Below are positions 1 to 9,242 of a stretch of DNA of 21,359 nucleotides, in pieces. Below the pieces are notes generated by a model. That model did no database searches, had not been told where the DNA came from, and saw nothing but the letters and a program-made list of their open reading frames with translations. Each line of letters begins with the position of its first letter. Position 1 is the first letter of the stretch. The translations under genes and the position numbers were made by a program. The DNA is from DALYLB01 sp046154695 (GTDB lineage Bacteria; Acidobacteriota; Blastocatellia; RBC074). The DNA lies in NCBI GenBank assembly GCA_046154695.1, contig JBJXFI010000091.1, forward strand, positions 1 to 21,359, read 5' to 3'.

Positions 1-449
1 GTGCGAAGGCGCGTGCGCGAAGATGGCAGGGCCCGCGAGCCGGGATTGGTAACATTCGCGGCCCGGTCTTTTTCTGCGGGTGTTTGTCGTACGCGGAACA
101 AGCTGTCCAGCTTGTTCCACGATGGCCACGCTGTCCAGCTTGTGGGAGTGCGAAGGCGAATCTGTGAAGATAGCAGGGCCCGCGAGCCGGGATTGGTAAC
201 ATTCGCGGCCCGGTCTTTTTCTGAGGGTGTTTGTCGTATGCGGCACAAGCTGGACAGCTTGTGCCACGATGGCCAAGCTGCCCAGCTTGTGCCGCATACG
301 AAGGCGCGTGCGTGAAGATAGCAGGGCCTGCGAACCGGAATTGGCAACATTCGCGGCCCGGTCTTTTTCTGAGGTTGTTTGTCGTACGCGGCACAAGCTG
401 GACAGTTTGTGCCGCGATTGCCTGACAGCTTGTGCCACTGCAGGGTGTC
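1..449. repeat. Tandem array of three ~148-bp REP-like repeat units with palindromes
   Basis: Three near-identical units start at about 1, 148 and 297. Each runs from a GCGAAGGCG-like start through a shared core containing CCCGGTCTTTTTCTG to a palindrome with 11-nt arms of the type GGCACAAGCTG around a 2-nt centre. Palindromes lie at 95-118, 242-265, 271-293 (imperfect) and 390-413. The unit returns inverted at 7370-7554. Open frames run through it, but their translations are only the repeat read as protein and have no start signal, so I regard the region as non-coding. It looks like a dispersed intergenic element of the REP/MITE class. There is no transposase. Confidence 0.85.
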
Positions 450-509
450 CGGCAAGTTTTTGTGTAGAGACCATTCTAAAGGGATTCACGTCAACACTGG
501 CAGGCTTTA
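444..509 (-). repeat. 66-bp repeat element A, left copy
   Basis: The reverse complement of this stretch matches 7555-7620 at 62 of 66 positions by direct comparison. It directly abuts the palindromic array on its left. The remaining sequence up to the acsA start (510-650) holds only a possible promoter and the ribosome binding site. Confidence 0.85.
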
Positions 510-568
510 AGCTGTTCATAGCCATACTCGCGCAAAAACGTGACGGACACCCCTCCCAGGGGGGAGTG

Positions 569-597
569 TTCGCAGGGCGGGCGGTTTGTGGTACATT
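569..597 (+). promoter_or_regulatory. Possible extended -10 promoter for acsA
   Basis: TTCGCA (569-574) and TACATT (592-597) are separated by 17 bp, and a TG dinucleotide one base upstream of the -10 (589-590) makes it an extended -10 type. The match is only moderate (4 of 6 in each box). A transcript from here would have a leader of about 47 nt before the acsA start. Confidence 0.35.
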
Positions 598-650
598 GCG
601 GTCATCGATACGGATCGACCAGCAATCATCATCACATCACCGGAGGACGA

Positions 651-2600
<1,950 letters not shown>

Positions 2601-2631
2601 ACTGACAAAAGAGAAAAAAGAAAGGACACGA

Positions 2632-3171
2632 ATGAGATTTTTGCTACTCGCAGCGATGACCGCGCTTCTGATGGCGTGCGCCTCCATGACCGCGCAGCAA
2701 CCGGCGCAGGAGACCAGTCAGGAAGTCCCGCCGATCCGCAACTTCCTGAAGGTCAATGACCAGTTCTGCACGGGAGGCCAACCGCGGCCTGAGCACTTCG
2801 CGAAGCTCAAGGCCGACGGCGTGAAGGCCGTGATCAACCTGCGCCCGCCGACCGAGCATCGCTCGTCGGAAGAGGAGGCCGATGTCAAAAAGGAGGGGAT
2901 GCGGTACGTCAACATCCCGGTGATCTATGGCGATCCGAAGGACGAGCAGGCCGACGAGTTTCTCAAGGCCACCGACGATCCCGCGAACCGCCCGGCCTTC
3001 ATTCACTGCGCCGCTGCCATCCGCGTCGGCGCATTCTGGATGATCCGCCGCGTGCTGCGCGACGGATTCACTGTCGAGAAGGCGGAGGAGGAAGCCCGCA
3101 AGGTCGGCCTCGTCAACGCCCCCCATCTTGTCGATTTCGCGAAGAAATATATCGAGAGGCACAAGAAATGA
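2632..3171 (+). CDS. Lipoprotein with tyrosine-phosphatase-like (DUF442/beta-lactamase-hydrolase-like) domain
   Basis: 179 residues. The N-terminus is a lipoprotein signal: a hydrophobic stretch ending in the lipobox LMAC, so the mature protein should be lipid-anchored outside the cytoplasmic membrane. The rest resembles the small cysteine phosphatase fold of the DUF442/Blh group: NFLKVNDQFCTGGQPRPEHF near the start, GVKAVINLRP, then the active-site loop HCAAAIRVGAFW with C126 and R131. That loop has four residues between Cys and Arg, as in DUF442 relatives, rather than the five of classic tyrosine phosphatases. The usual small or polar residues before Arg (often S/G then N) are replaced by Ala-Ala-Ile, so activity is uncertain. 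AAGGA (2622-2626) lies five bases before the start. The gene follows acsA by 31 bp. The substrate is unknown. Confidence 0.8.
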   Translation: MRFLLLAAMTALLMACASMTAQQPAQETSQEVPPIRNFLKVNDQFCTGGQPRPEHFAKLKADGVKAVINLRPPTEHRSSEEEADVKKEGMRYVNIPVIYGDPKDEQADEFLKATDDPANRPAFIHCAAAIRVGAFWMIRRVLRDGFTVEKAEEEARKVGLVNAPHLVDFAKKYIERHKK

Positions 3172-3225
3172 CCGCCCGGTGAGACGCGCCGAAATTCGCC
3201 CATTCTCCTTGTCTTATCGCCTCTT

Positions 3226-3254
3226 TTGACAAGGACGAACGGCTACTTTATAGT
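3226..3254 (+). promoter_or_regulatory. Sigma70-type promoter of smc
   Basis: TTGACA (3226-3231), a 17-bp spacer, then TATAGT (3249-3254). The -35 matches the consensus exactly and the -10 matches at five of six. It lies in the gap between the phosphatase-like gene and smc, so smc is probably transcribed independently with a leader of about 70 nt. Confidence 0.75.
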
Positions 3255-3310
3255 GCGCGTTCCTTTTTTGCTAACCCTACAAATTGTGGTATCTCGTTCC
3301 CCCCGGGCGA

Positions 3311-3328
3311 ATGATCAAAGTGCGTTAA
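3311..3328 (+). promoter_or_regulatory. Five-codon mini-ORF abutting the smc start
   Basis: ATG-ATC-AAA-GTG-CGT-TAA ends exactly one base before the smc ATG at 3329, in the same frame. Neither start has a recognisable Shine-Dalgarno sequence. It could be chance, a translational coupling device, or a sign that smc initiates in an unusual way. Confidence 0.3.
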
Positions 3329-6300
3329 ATGCTGAGAATCGAGAAACTTTTCCTGCAGGGATTCAAGTCGTTTTGTGACCCGACCGAAGTCGTCTTCGAT
3401 CAGGAAGGGATAACGATCGTGGTGGGTCCGAATGGTTGCGGCAAGTCGAATGTATCGGACGCGATCAACTGGGTGATCGGGCAGCAGAGCGCGAAGGCGC
3501 TGCGCGGCGGCAAGATGGAGGACGTGATCTTTCAGGGGAGCCGCAACCGGCAGCCCTCGGGCATGGCCGAGGTGACGCTGACGATGCTGGTGGTTGAGAC
3601 CTTCGAGGTGCGGAGCCAGTCCCAGCCCGAGGCGGAGGCGCTCAGGAGCGCCGAGGAGTCGCTGGACCAGGCCGCGGCGGCGGTCAATGCGGCGGCGGAC
3701 GCGGTCGCGCCCGAGGAAGAGGCGCCCGCGCCTCCATCGTCCGAGGGGGAACCGGGGAGCGAGGCGGCGCTCGCGGAGGCGGCCGCGCAGGCCCGGGTCG
3801 AGCACGCGCATCCGGAGGGTTCGCTCAAGAAGCAGCGACAGTTCAGGAAAGCATTGACCAATGCGACGCCCAGCATCTTTCAGGCGGGCGAGCGCGTAGC
3901 CGTCGGCCGCCGCCTCTTTCGCACGGGCGAGAGCGAATACGAATTGAACGGCCGCACGTGCCGGCTGCGCGACGTGCAGGAGCTGTTCGCGGGCACCGGG
4001 CTCGGGGGGGCGCATTACGCGATCATCGAGCAGGGGCGCATCGGCCAGGTGCTCTCGGCCAAGCCGCTCGATCGCCGCGCACTGATCGAGGAGGCCGCGG
4101 GCATTTCGAAGTTCAAGATGCGCCAGCACACGGCCGAGCTGAAACTCGAAGCCTCGAAAACCAACCTCTCCCGCCTCGCCGACATCATCGCCGAGATCGA
4201 GCGGCAGCAGAACAGCCTGAAGCGGCAGGCGCAGCGCGCGCGCCGGTACAAGCGCCTGCGGCAGGAGATGCGCGATCTGATGCGCGCCGTTTACGTGGTG
4301 GATTATCGCGTCTCGAACCGGACGCTGATCGAGCTGGCGTCGGCGCTCTCGGAGATCTCGTCGCGCGAGAAGCATATGACGGGCTCTATCGCCAAAGCGG
4401 AAGAGACGCAATCGGAGGCGGCGCAGACCGCGCGACTGGCGGAAGAGGCGCTCAACGAGACCCGGCAGCTCGTGTCGGAGACCGACATCGAGCTCGTGCG
4501 CTCGCGCCAGCAGCAGGCCCACTTGACCGGCCAGATACGCGATCTGGGCAGCCGCGCCCAGCAGTTCGCCCGCGATCAGGCCAACATCAACGAGCGAAAT
4601 CGCGTCATCACCCAGGAGATCGACCGGCTGCGCGAGGAGCTGCGCCGGATCGAAGAGGAGATCAACACCGAGAACCGGCAGCTTGCGGAGGAGGAAGACC
4701 GCCACCGCGAGCTGGCCCGGACCGACGCGGAGGCGGAAAGCCGGCTCGAAGAGGCGCGCAAGAAGGTCGTGGAGACCGTGACGACGCTGGAGCGATGGCG
4801 CCAGTTGCTGCGCCAGTTCACCGATTCGGTGGATCGGAGCGGCGTACGGCTGACCGGATTGCGGCTCGAACGGGAGCGGGCGCAGTCCCAGGAACAGACG
4901 GCCGGAGAGAACCTCGCGGGCGTCAACGAGTCGCTCGAGGTCGCGGCGATCAAACAGGAGCAGGTTGCCGAATCGCTGGCCCGCGCGGGCGCCGAGCTGG
5001 CCGAACAGTGGCGCGTGCGAGATGAGCGGCAATCGGCGCTCGCGGCCCGGCAGCGCGAGCTGACGGGGGTGGAGCACCGGCTCGGGTCCCTCTCCCAGAT
5101 CGACGACCGCCGCACCTACTTCTCCGAATCCGTGCAGACGGTGATGGAGCACAGCAATAACGGCGGCGGGTTCAAGGCCCTCGGCACGCTAGCCGATTTC
5201 GTGATGGTCGATCCCGGCCACGAGGCCATGATCGAGACCGTGCTGCAGGACGAGCTGCAGTTCGTCGTCGTGCCGAGTTTCGACGACGCGCTGCGGGCGA
5301 TCGATTTTCTGAAAGCCGAGGATGCCGGGCGCGCGACGTTCCTCGTGATCGGGCCGTCGATCCTCGATGCGGGGCGCGTGCAGGCGACCTTTGCCCAGAA
5401 CGGCCATCAGACGCTCGATTCGATCCTCGGATTGAAGCCGGAGCTGGCCGAGGCCTTCAAGCTGGCGATGCCGGGCCTCTCAAAGGCGAGCGTCGTCGAG
5501 GACGCCCGCCAGATTCATCCGATCTACGGCTCGGGCAACGGGTCGGGGCCGCACGTGTCGCTGACCCAGTCGGGCGAACGCATCGTCGCCGGCAGGCTGG
5601 TGACGGGCGGCAGCATGTCCGACAAGGGCATCGGCGTCCTGACGCTGAAGCGCGAGATCGGCGAGCTGCACGAGCGAATCGAGGGGCTGAGGGAGAACGT
5701 CGCGTCGGCCGAGGCCGAGCTCGCGGAGTCCCTCGCCCGCATAGGCCGGCTCGAGGAGGAGCAGCGGGAGTTCGACGGCAGGCAGCGCCAGATCGAGCAG
5801 CAGCTCGCCGTGCAGGGCGAGCAATTGCAGCAGGCCACCCGCGAGCGCGAGCGCGCCTCGACCCACATCCGGGTCGTTGAGCAGGAGATCGCGCAGGCCG
5901 AGACCGAGCTTGAGGAGTTCGAATCGAAGCTCCACCATGCGACCGCGCAGACCGGGGAGGCCGACGCCGAGCGAAACGAGGCCGAGTCCGTCGTCGCGGC
6001 CCTGCAATCCGAGATGGCCGAGCTTCGCCGAAACGCCGAGAACCGGGCCCAGGAGCTGTCACGTCGGCGCGCCGACTTCGCGACCCGAACCGAGCGACGC
6101 CGGGGACTCCAGAACGACATTCGCCGCCTGGAGAACGAGGCCGTCGATCTTGGCAGCCGGCTCAGCCGCAGCCATATGGAGGCTCTCGAAGCCGAAGGCC
6201 AGGCGGAGAGCATGCGGGCCACTCTGGCCGAGACCGTCGAACAGATACAGATTCTGACCGCGCAGCAGCAGCGCCACGCCGTCGAGCTGGAGCGGCGCAC

Positions 6301-7348
6301 CGCCGCCCTGGCCGCCGCGCGGGAAAAGGTCGAATCCCTGGAGGTTCAGCTCCGCGCGGGCCGCGAGGCCGCCTCCCAAACGCGCGAATCCCGCGCGCAG
6401 CGCGAGATCGAACAGGCAAAACTCTCCAGTAATCTCGAACATTTGATTCAGTCCTGCCATACCGAACTCGGCGAGAATATCGCGGAGGTCGTCGAACGGC
6501 TGGAACTCAATCGCCAGGCCATCGAGGCCGAGCTGGCGCGCCTGCCCGAAGAGGGCGAAGAGCGGCCCGCGCCCTTCGCGCATCCTTCGCCCGCGCCTCT
6601 CGCCGGCGAAAACGACCTCTCCGATGAGGATGATGAATCCGCGGAGCTGGAAGAGGGCGACGAGACCGAAATCTCGTTCTGGCAGGTGCCGGACGACTTC
6701 GATCTCGAATCGGCCAAGACGAGGCTGGAAGCCCTGCGCGGAAAGATCGACGCCATCGGCCCCGTCAATATGATGGCGCTCGAAGAGCTCGTCGAGGTCG
6801 AGGAGCGCTACGTCTTTCTGAGCGGGCAAAAGGCCGACATCGAGCGCGCCATCGCCGACACGCAAGCGGCCATCGCCGAGATCAAGAAGCGCTCCCGCGA
6901 GCGGTTTGTCGAGGCGTTCCACGCCATCAATGAGAACTTCAAGGTGATGTTCGTCGAGCTTTTCGGCGGCGGGCAGGGCGAGATGCGGCTGATCGACGAG
7001 ACCGACGTGCTCGAAAGCGGCATCGAGATCATCGCCCAGCCTCCCGGCAAACGGCTGCAGAACGTCCTGCTCCTTTCGGGCGGTGAAAAGGCGATGTCGG
7101 CGATGGCGCTGGTCCTGGCCATCTTCAAATATCGCCCGAGCCCCTTCTGCCTGCTCGACGAGGTCGATGCCCCGCTCGATGAGGTCAACATCGGCCGCTT
7201 CGCCGACAAGGTGCTCGAGATGAGCCGCGACACCCAGTTCATGATCATCACGCACAGCAAACGCACGATGGAGGCCGCCCGCACCCTCTACGGCGTGACC
7301 ATGGAAGATCCCGGCGTCTCGAAACTAATCTCCGTCAAACTGACGTGA
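3329..7348 (+). CDS. smc: Chromosome segregation protein SMC
   Basis: 1339 residues, longer than typical bacterial SMC (about 1150-1200). It is the ATPase that compacts and segregates the chromosome, normally with ScpA and ScpB, which are not in this window. The N-terminal head has GPNGCGKSN (Walker A, K39) and the family string LRGGKMEDVIFQGS. The coiled coils flank a hinge beginning near FKALGTLADFVMVDPGHEAM. The C-terminal head has the signature LSGGEKAM (S1250) and Walker B CLLDEVDAPLDE (D1277, E1278). Two low-complexity stretches explain the extra length: residues about 90-186 (Ala/Glu/Pro-rich) inside the N-terminal head, between AEVTLTML and GERVAVGRRLFRTGESEY, and an acidic Pro/Glu/Asp-rich segment (DNA about 6550-6670) just before the C-terminal head. 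The frame is open throughout. No Shine-Dalgarno is visible before the start, which is fixed by the canonical N-terminus MLRIEKLFLQGFKSF. Confidence 0.97.
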   Translation: MLRIEKLFLQGFKSFCDPTEVVFDQEGITIVVGPNGCGKSNVSDAINWVIGQQSAKALRGGKMEDVIFQGSRNRQPSGMAEVTLTMLVVETFEVRSQSQPEAEALRSAEESLDQAAAAVNAAADAVAPEEEAPAPPSSEGEPGSEAALAEAAAQARVEHAHPEGSLKKQRQFRKALTNATPSIFQAGERVAVGRRLFRTGESEYELNGRTCRLRDVQELFAGTGLGGAHYAIIEQGRIGQVLSAKPLDRRALIEEAAGISKFKMRQHTAELKLEASKTNLSRLADIIAEIERQQNSLKRQAQRARRYKRLRQEMRDLMRAVYVVDYRVSNRTLIELASALSEISSREKHMTGSIAKAEETQSEAAQTARLAEEALNETRQLVSETDIELVRSRQQQAHLTGQIRDLGSRAQQFARDQANINERNRVITQEIDRLREELRRIEEEINTENRQLAEEEDRHRELARTDAEAESRLEEARKKVVETVTTLERWRQLLRQFTDSVDRSGVRLTGLRLERERAQSQEQTAGENLAGVNESLEVAAIKQEQVAESLARAGAELAEQWRVRDERQSALAARQRELTGVEHRLGSLSQIDDRRTYFSESVQTVMEHSNNGGGFKALGTLADFVMVDPGHEAMIETVLQDELQFVVVPSFDDALRAIDFLKAEDAGRATFLVIGPSILDAGRVQATFAQNGHQTLDSILGLKPELAEAFKLAMPGLSKASVVEDARQIHPIYGSGNGSGPHVSLTQSGERIVAGRLVTGGSMSDKGIGVLTLKREIGELHERIEGLRENVASAEAELAESLARIGRLEEEQREFDGRQRQIEQQLAVQGEQLQQATRERERASTHIRVVEQEIAQAETELEEFESKLHHATAQTGEADAERNEAESVVAALQSEMAELRRNAENRAQELSRRRADFATRTERRRGLQNDIRRLENEAVDLGSRLSRSHMEALEAEGQAESMRATLAETVEQIQILTAQQQRHAVELERRTAALAAAREKVESLEVQLRAGREAASQTRESRAQREIEQAKLSSNLEHLIQSCHTELGENIAEVVERLELNRQAIEAELARLPEEGEERPAPFAHPSPAPLAGENDLSDEDDESAELEEGDETEISFWQVPDDFDLESAKTRLEALRGKIDAIGPVNMMALEELVEVEERYVFLSGQKADIERAIADTQAAIAEIKKRSRERFVEAFHAINENFKVMFVELFGGGQGEMRLIDETDVLESGIEIIAQPPGKRLQNVLLLSGGEKAMSAMALVLAIFKYRPSPFCLLDEVDAPLDEVNIGRFADKVLEMSRDTQFMIITHSKRTMEAARTLYGVTMEDPGVSKLISVKLT

Positions 7349-7369
7349 TCGGGCTTTTGCAAAGTCGAT

Positions 7370-7554
7370 ACACCCTGCAGTGGCACAAGCTGTCAGGCAA
7401 TCGTGGCACAAGCTGTCCAGCTTGTGCCGCATACGACAAACACCCTCAGAAAAAGACCGGGCCTCGAATGCTGCCAATCCCGGCTCGCGGGCCCAGCTAT
7501 CTTCACGCACGCGCCTTCGCACTCCGCACAAGCTGGACAGCTTGTGCCACAGAA
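7370..7554 (-). repeat. Inverted copy of the palindromic repeat unit, downstream of smc
   Basis: This is a little more than one unit of the 1-449 array in the opposite orientation. The stretch 7370-7403 is an exact 34-nt inverted match to 415-448. Palindromes with the 11-nt arm GGCACAAGCTG lie at 7405-7428 and, shorter, at 7526-7547. The order of palindromic unit and 66-bp element A differs from the left side, as expected of pieces from a longer alternating array. Confidence 0.85.
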
Positions 7555-7620
7555 TAAAGCCTGCCAGTGTTGACGTTAATCCCTTTAGAGTGGTCTCTAC
7601 GCAAAAACTTGCCGGACATC
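7555..7620 (+). repeat. 66-bp repeat element A, right copy
   Basis: Matches the reverse complement of 444-509 at 62 of 66 positions. It ends about 17 bp before the -35 box of the tRNA promoter. Confidence 0.85.
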
Positions 7621-7637
7621 CCGATTCGAGACGTATC

Positions 7638-7666
7638 TTGACAGAATCGCGATGGCCTCTTATATT
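7638..7666 (+). promoter_or_regulatory. Sigma70-type promoter of tRNA-Gln
   Basis: TTGACA (7638-7643), a 17-bp spacer and TATATT (7661-7666). Transcription would begin close to 7673, a few bases before the mature tRNA 5' end. Confidence 0.8.
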
Positions 7667-7679
7667 GTCCGAGTTGTTT

Positions 7680-7750
7680 TGGGAGGTCGTCTAATGGTAG
7701 GACTGCGGACTCTGGATCCGCCTATCGGGGTTCGACTCCCTGCCTCCCAG
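7680..7750 (+). tRNA. tRNA-Gln, anticodon CTG
   Basis: A complete cloverleaf can be drawn. Acceptor stem TGGGAGG (7680-7686) pairs with CCTCCCA (7743-7749), with discriminator G at 7750. The D arm has GTC and GAC stems. The anticodon stem 7705-7709/7717-7721 encloses loop CTCTGGA with anticodon CTG (7712-7714), which reads CAG glutamine codons. The T arm has loop TTCGACT (7731-7737). The 3' CCA is not encoded. The gene has its own promoter and terminator, so it is an independent unit. Confidence 0.95.
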
Positions 7751-7767
7751 TTCCGTTGGAAGAGAAA

Positions 7768-7802
7768 GCGCCCGGTATTCATCGAATGCCGGGCGCTTTT
7801 TT
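7768..7802 (+). terminator. Intrinsic terminator after tRNA-Gln
   Basis: A 13-bp stem (7768-7780 with 7784-7796, one T-G wobble pair) with a 3-nt ATC loop, very GC-rich at its base, is followed directly by six T residues (7797-7802). It lies 17 bp after the tRNA. Confidence 0.92.
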
Positions 7803-7839
7803 CATTCCCGGAAGGAACTCTCACGCGAAAACGGGAAAA

Positions 7840-7869
7840 TTGAACATCGATCCCCCCCTGTCGTATGAT
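7840..7869 (+). promoter_or_regulatory. Probable promoter of the NfeD-slipin pair
   Basis: TTGAAC (7840-7845), an 18-bp spacer and TATGAT (7864-7869). It sits between the tRNA terminator and the first gene of the pair. The -10 is strong and the -35 fair. Confidence 0.5.
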
Positions 7870-7925
7870 CTTCCGGTGCGATAAATGTTGGCCGCTGGGG
7901 AGTTAAACGGAAAGGCGAGAGCGTC

Positions 7926-8276
7926 ATGTGGAGACTGCCGGTGGAATTGATATGGGGCCTGCTCACGGTCGGAGCGGTCATCACGGGATTTCTGGTGCGA
8001 TTGGCTTTTCAATCACACAGAACAAGCGTGAAGGCGGGCACATCGAGGATGATCGGGCAGCGGGGCAAGGCGGTGATGGACGTGGCGCCCGAGGGGCGGG
8101 TCTTTGTGGGCGGCGAGTACTGGTGGGCGTATTCCCGGGGGAAAATCGCGGAAGGGGAGAGTGTGCGAGTCATTGGCCTCGACGGGTTGACGCTCGAGGT
8201 CGAAGCCTGTCCCGGAAAGGGGGTTATTCCCCGCCCGGTCTCCGCGATCGACAATCGAGAGGTTCAGGACCAATAA
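7926..8276 (+). CDS. Short NfeD-like membrane protein
   Basis: 116 residues. One hydrophobic segment (about residues 6-27) is followed by a small beta-rich domain of NfeD type: GQRGKAVMDVAPEGRVFVGG, then EYWWAYSRGKIAEGESVRVIGLDGLTLEVE. NfeD OB-fold domains have this pattern of glycines, a Trp after the GE pair, and G-x-x-V-x-V. It lacks the ClpP-like protease domain of long NfeD proteins, so it is the short form, which is known to pair with SPFH proteins. That pairing is present here: the slipin gene starts 11 bp after the stop. A GGAAAGG-type ribosome site lies about ten bases upstream. A role in membrane microdomain organisation is inferred from the family. Confidence 0.75.
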   Translation: MWRLPVELIWGLLTVGAVITGFLVRLAFQSHRTSVKAGTSRMIGQRGKAVMDVAPEGRVFVGGEYWWAYSRGKIAEGESVRVIGLDGLTLEVEACPGKGVIPRPVSAIDNREVQDQ

Positions 8277-8287
8277 AGGAGGGTCTC

Positions 8288-9121
8288 ATGTCGGAGGAAT
8301 TGTTGTTCCCGTTGGTGGTTTTCGGGGGGCTTGCCCTCTACTTTCTCAGTTCGATCAAGATTCTGGCGGAATACGAGCGGGGCGTGGTGTTTCGACTCGG
8401 GCGGCTGTTGTCGAAAGCGAAGGGACCCGGGCTGACGATGGTCTTTCGGCCGATCGACCGGCTTGTGCGGGTGAGCCTTCGAACGGTGACGATGGATGTC
8501 CCCCCGCAGGACGTGATCACCAGGGACAACGTCACGGTGTCGGTCAACGCGGTGGTCTATTTTCGGGTGATCGATTCTCAACTGGCCGTCGTCGAGGTCG
8601 AGAATTTCCTTTACGCCACATCCCAACTCGCCCAGACGACCCTGCGCTCGGTGCTCGGAGAGGTGGAACTGGACGACCTGCTCGCTGAGCGTGAAAAACT
8701 CAATTCCCGCTTGCAGGACATTCTGGACAAACAGACCGATCGCTGGGGGATCAAGGTTTCGCTCGTGGAGATCAAGGGGGTCGATCTGCCGCAGGAGATG
8801 CGCCGCGCGATGTCGAAGCAGGCCGAAGCCGAGCGCGAACGGCGCGCGAAGATCATCCACGCCGAAGGAGAATACCAGGCGGCGGAAAAACTGGTGATGG
8901 CGGCCTCGACGATCTCCGCGGAGCCGGTGGCGCTGCAGTTGCGGTATCTGCAGACCTTGACCGAGATCGGCGTCGAACAGAACACGACGGTCGTCTTTCC
9001 CATCCCGATCAACCTGTTCGAATCGCTGACCTCGCGCAAGGAGGGCATCCCCGTCGAAGCCTTCAACACACTCGTCAGCCGCGCCGCCGAGCTGGCCGTG
9101 AGAAAGCACCCCGAAGAATGA
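8288..9121 (+). CDS. Slipin/stomatin-like SPFH (band 7) membrane protein
   Basis: 277 residues. One N-terminal membrane segment (about residues 5-22) is followed by the SPFH domain: EYERGVVFRLGRL, GPGLTMVFRPIDRLVRVSLRT, PPQDVITRDNVTVSVNAVVYFRV. These are hallmark slipin strings. Then comes an alpha-helical Ala/Glu-rich stretch (EMRRAMSKQAEAERERRAKIIHAEGEYQAAEKL, given as a region near residues 174-205) typical of oligomerising SPFH proteins. The start at 8288 has a strong AAGGAGGG four bases upstream that overlaps the stop of the NfeD gene, so translation is probably coupled. The protein probably forms large membrane-bound rings together with NfeD. The C-terminal part is normal in length; nothing is broken. 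Confidence 0.92.
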   Translation: MSEELLFPLVVFGGLALYFLSSIKILAEYERGVVFRLGRLLSKAKGPGLTMVFRPIDRLVRVSLRTVTMDVPPQDVITRDNVTVSVNAVVYFRVIDSQLAVVEVENFLYATSQLAQTTLRSVLGEVELDDLLAEREKLNSRLQDILDKQTDRWGIKVSLVEIKGVDLPQEMRRAMSKQAEAERERRAKIIHAEGEYQAAEKLVMAASTISAEPVALQLRYLQTLTEIGVEQNTTVVFPIPINLFESLTSRKEGIPVEAFNTLVSRAAELAVRKHPEE

Positions 9122-9141
9122 TTCGAGATCCCGGAAGAAGG

Positions 9142-9219
9142 TCACACGCGAAAGCGCGAAGAGATGGAACCCCAGGTTGTCTCCCTTTATCTTTCGCGCC
9201 TTCGCGTCTTCGCGTGAGA
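9142..9219. repeat. Imperfect inverted repeat between convergent genes
   Basis: Left arm 9142-9161 and right arm 9200-9219 match at about 17 of 20 positions as inverted copies; both are built of CGCGAA-like words. The loop is 38 nt. It is the only notable structure in the gap between the stops of the slipin gene and the - strand operon, so it may act as a two-way terminator, although no clear T-run follows either arm. Similar CGCGAAG-rich strings are common dispersed elements in several phyla. Confidence 0.6.
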
Positions 9220-9242
9220 CTCTATCTTTGTTGCTTTAGCGA

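Larger units (their letters stand above)
7349..7679. other. Gene-free interval between smc and tRNA-Gln
   Basis: I see no protein gene here. 7370-7620 is filled by inverted copies of the repeat family found at 1-509, and 7638-7679 holds the tRNA promoter. Short open frames across the repeats are repeat translations. The palindromes could end smc transcription, but no T-run follows them. Confidence 0.7.

Noticed and set aside
1..425. Open frames through the repeat array, giving a repetitive Arg/Ser-rich protein
   Set aside because: The protein repetition is a direct consequence of the DNA repeat; frames are broken at unit borders, several frames are open at once, and there is no ribosome site.
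1..449. CRISPR array
   Set aside because: Units of about 148 bp are similar over their whole length, with no short-repeat/unique-spacer pattern and no cas genes.
3248..5152. 634-residue antisense open frame opposite smc
   Set aside because: Shadow of smc in high-GC DNA; Leu/Arg-rich with no domain and crosses the smc promoter.
7652..7843. 63-residue frame over the tRNA and terminator
   Set aside because: It runs through a complete tRNA-Gln and its terminator hairpin.
7928..9121. 397-residue reading that fuses upstream sequence to the slipin
   Set aside because: The slipin proper begins at 8288 after a strong ribosome site; the upstream part is the NfeD gene read in the wrong frame.
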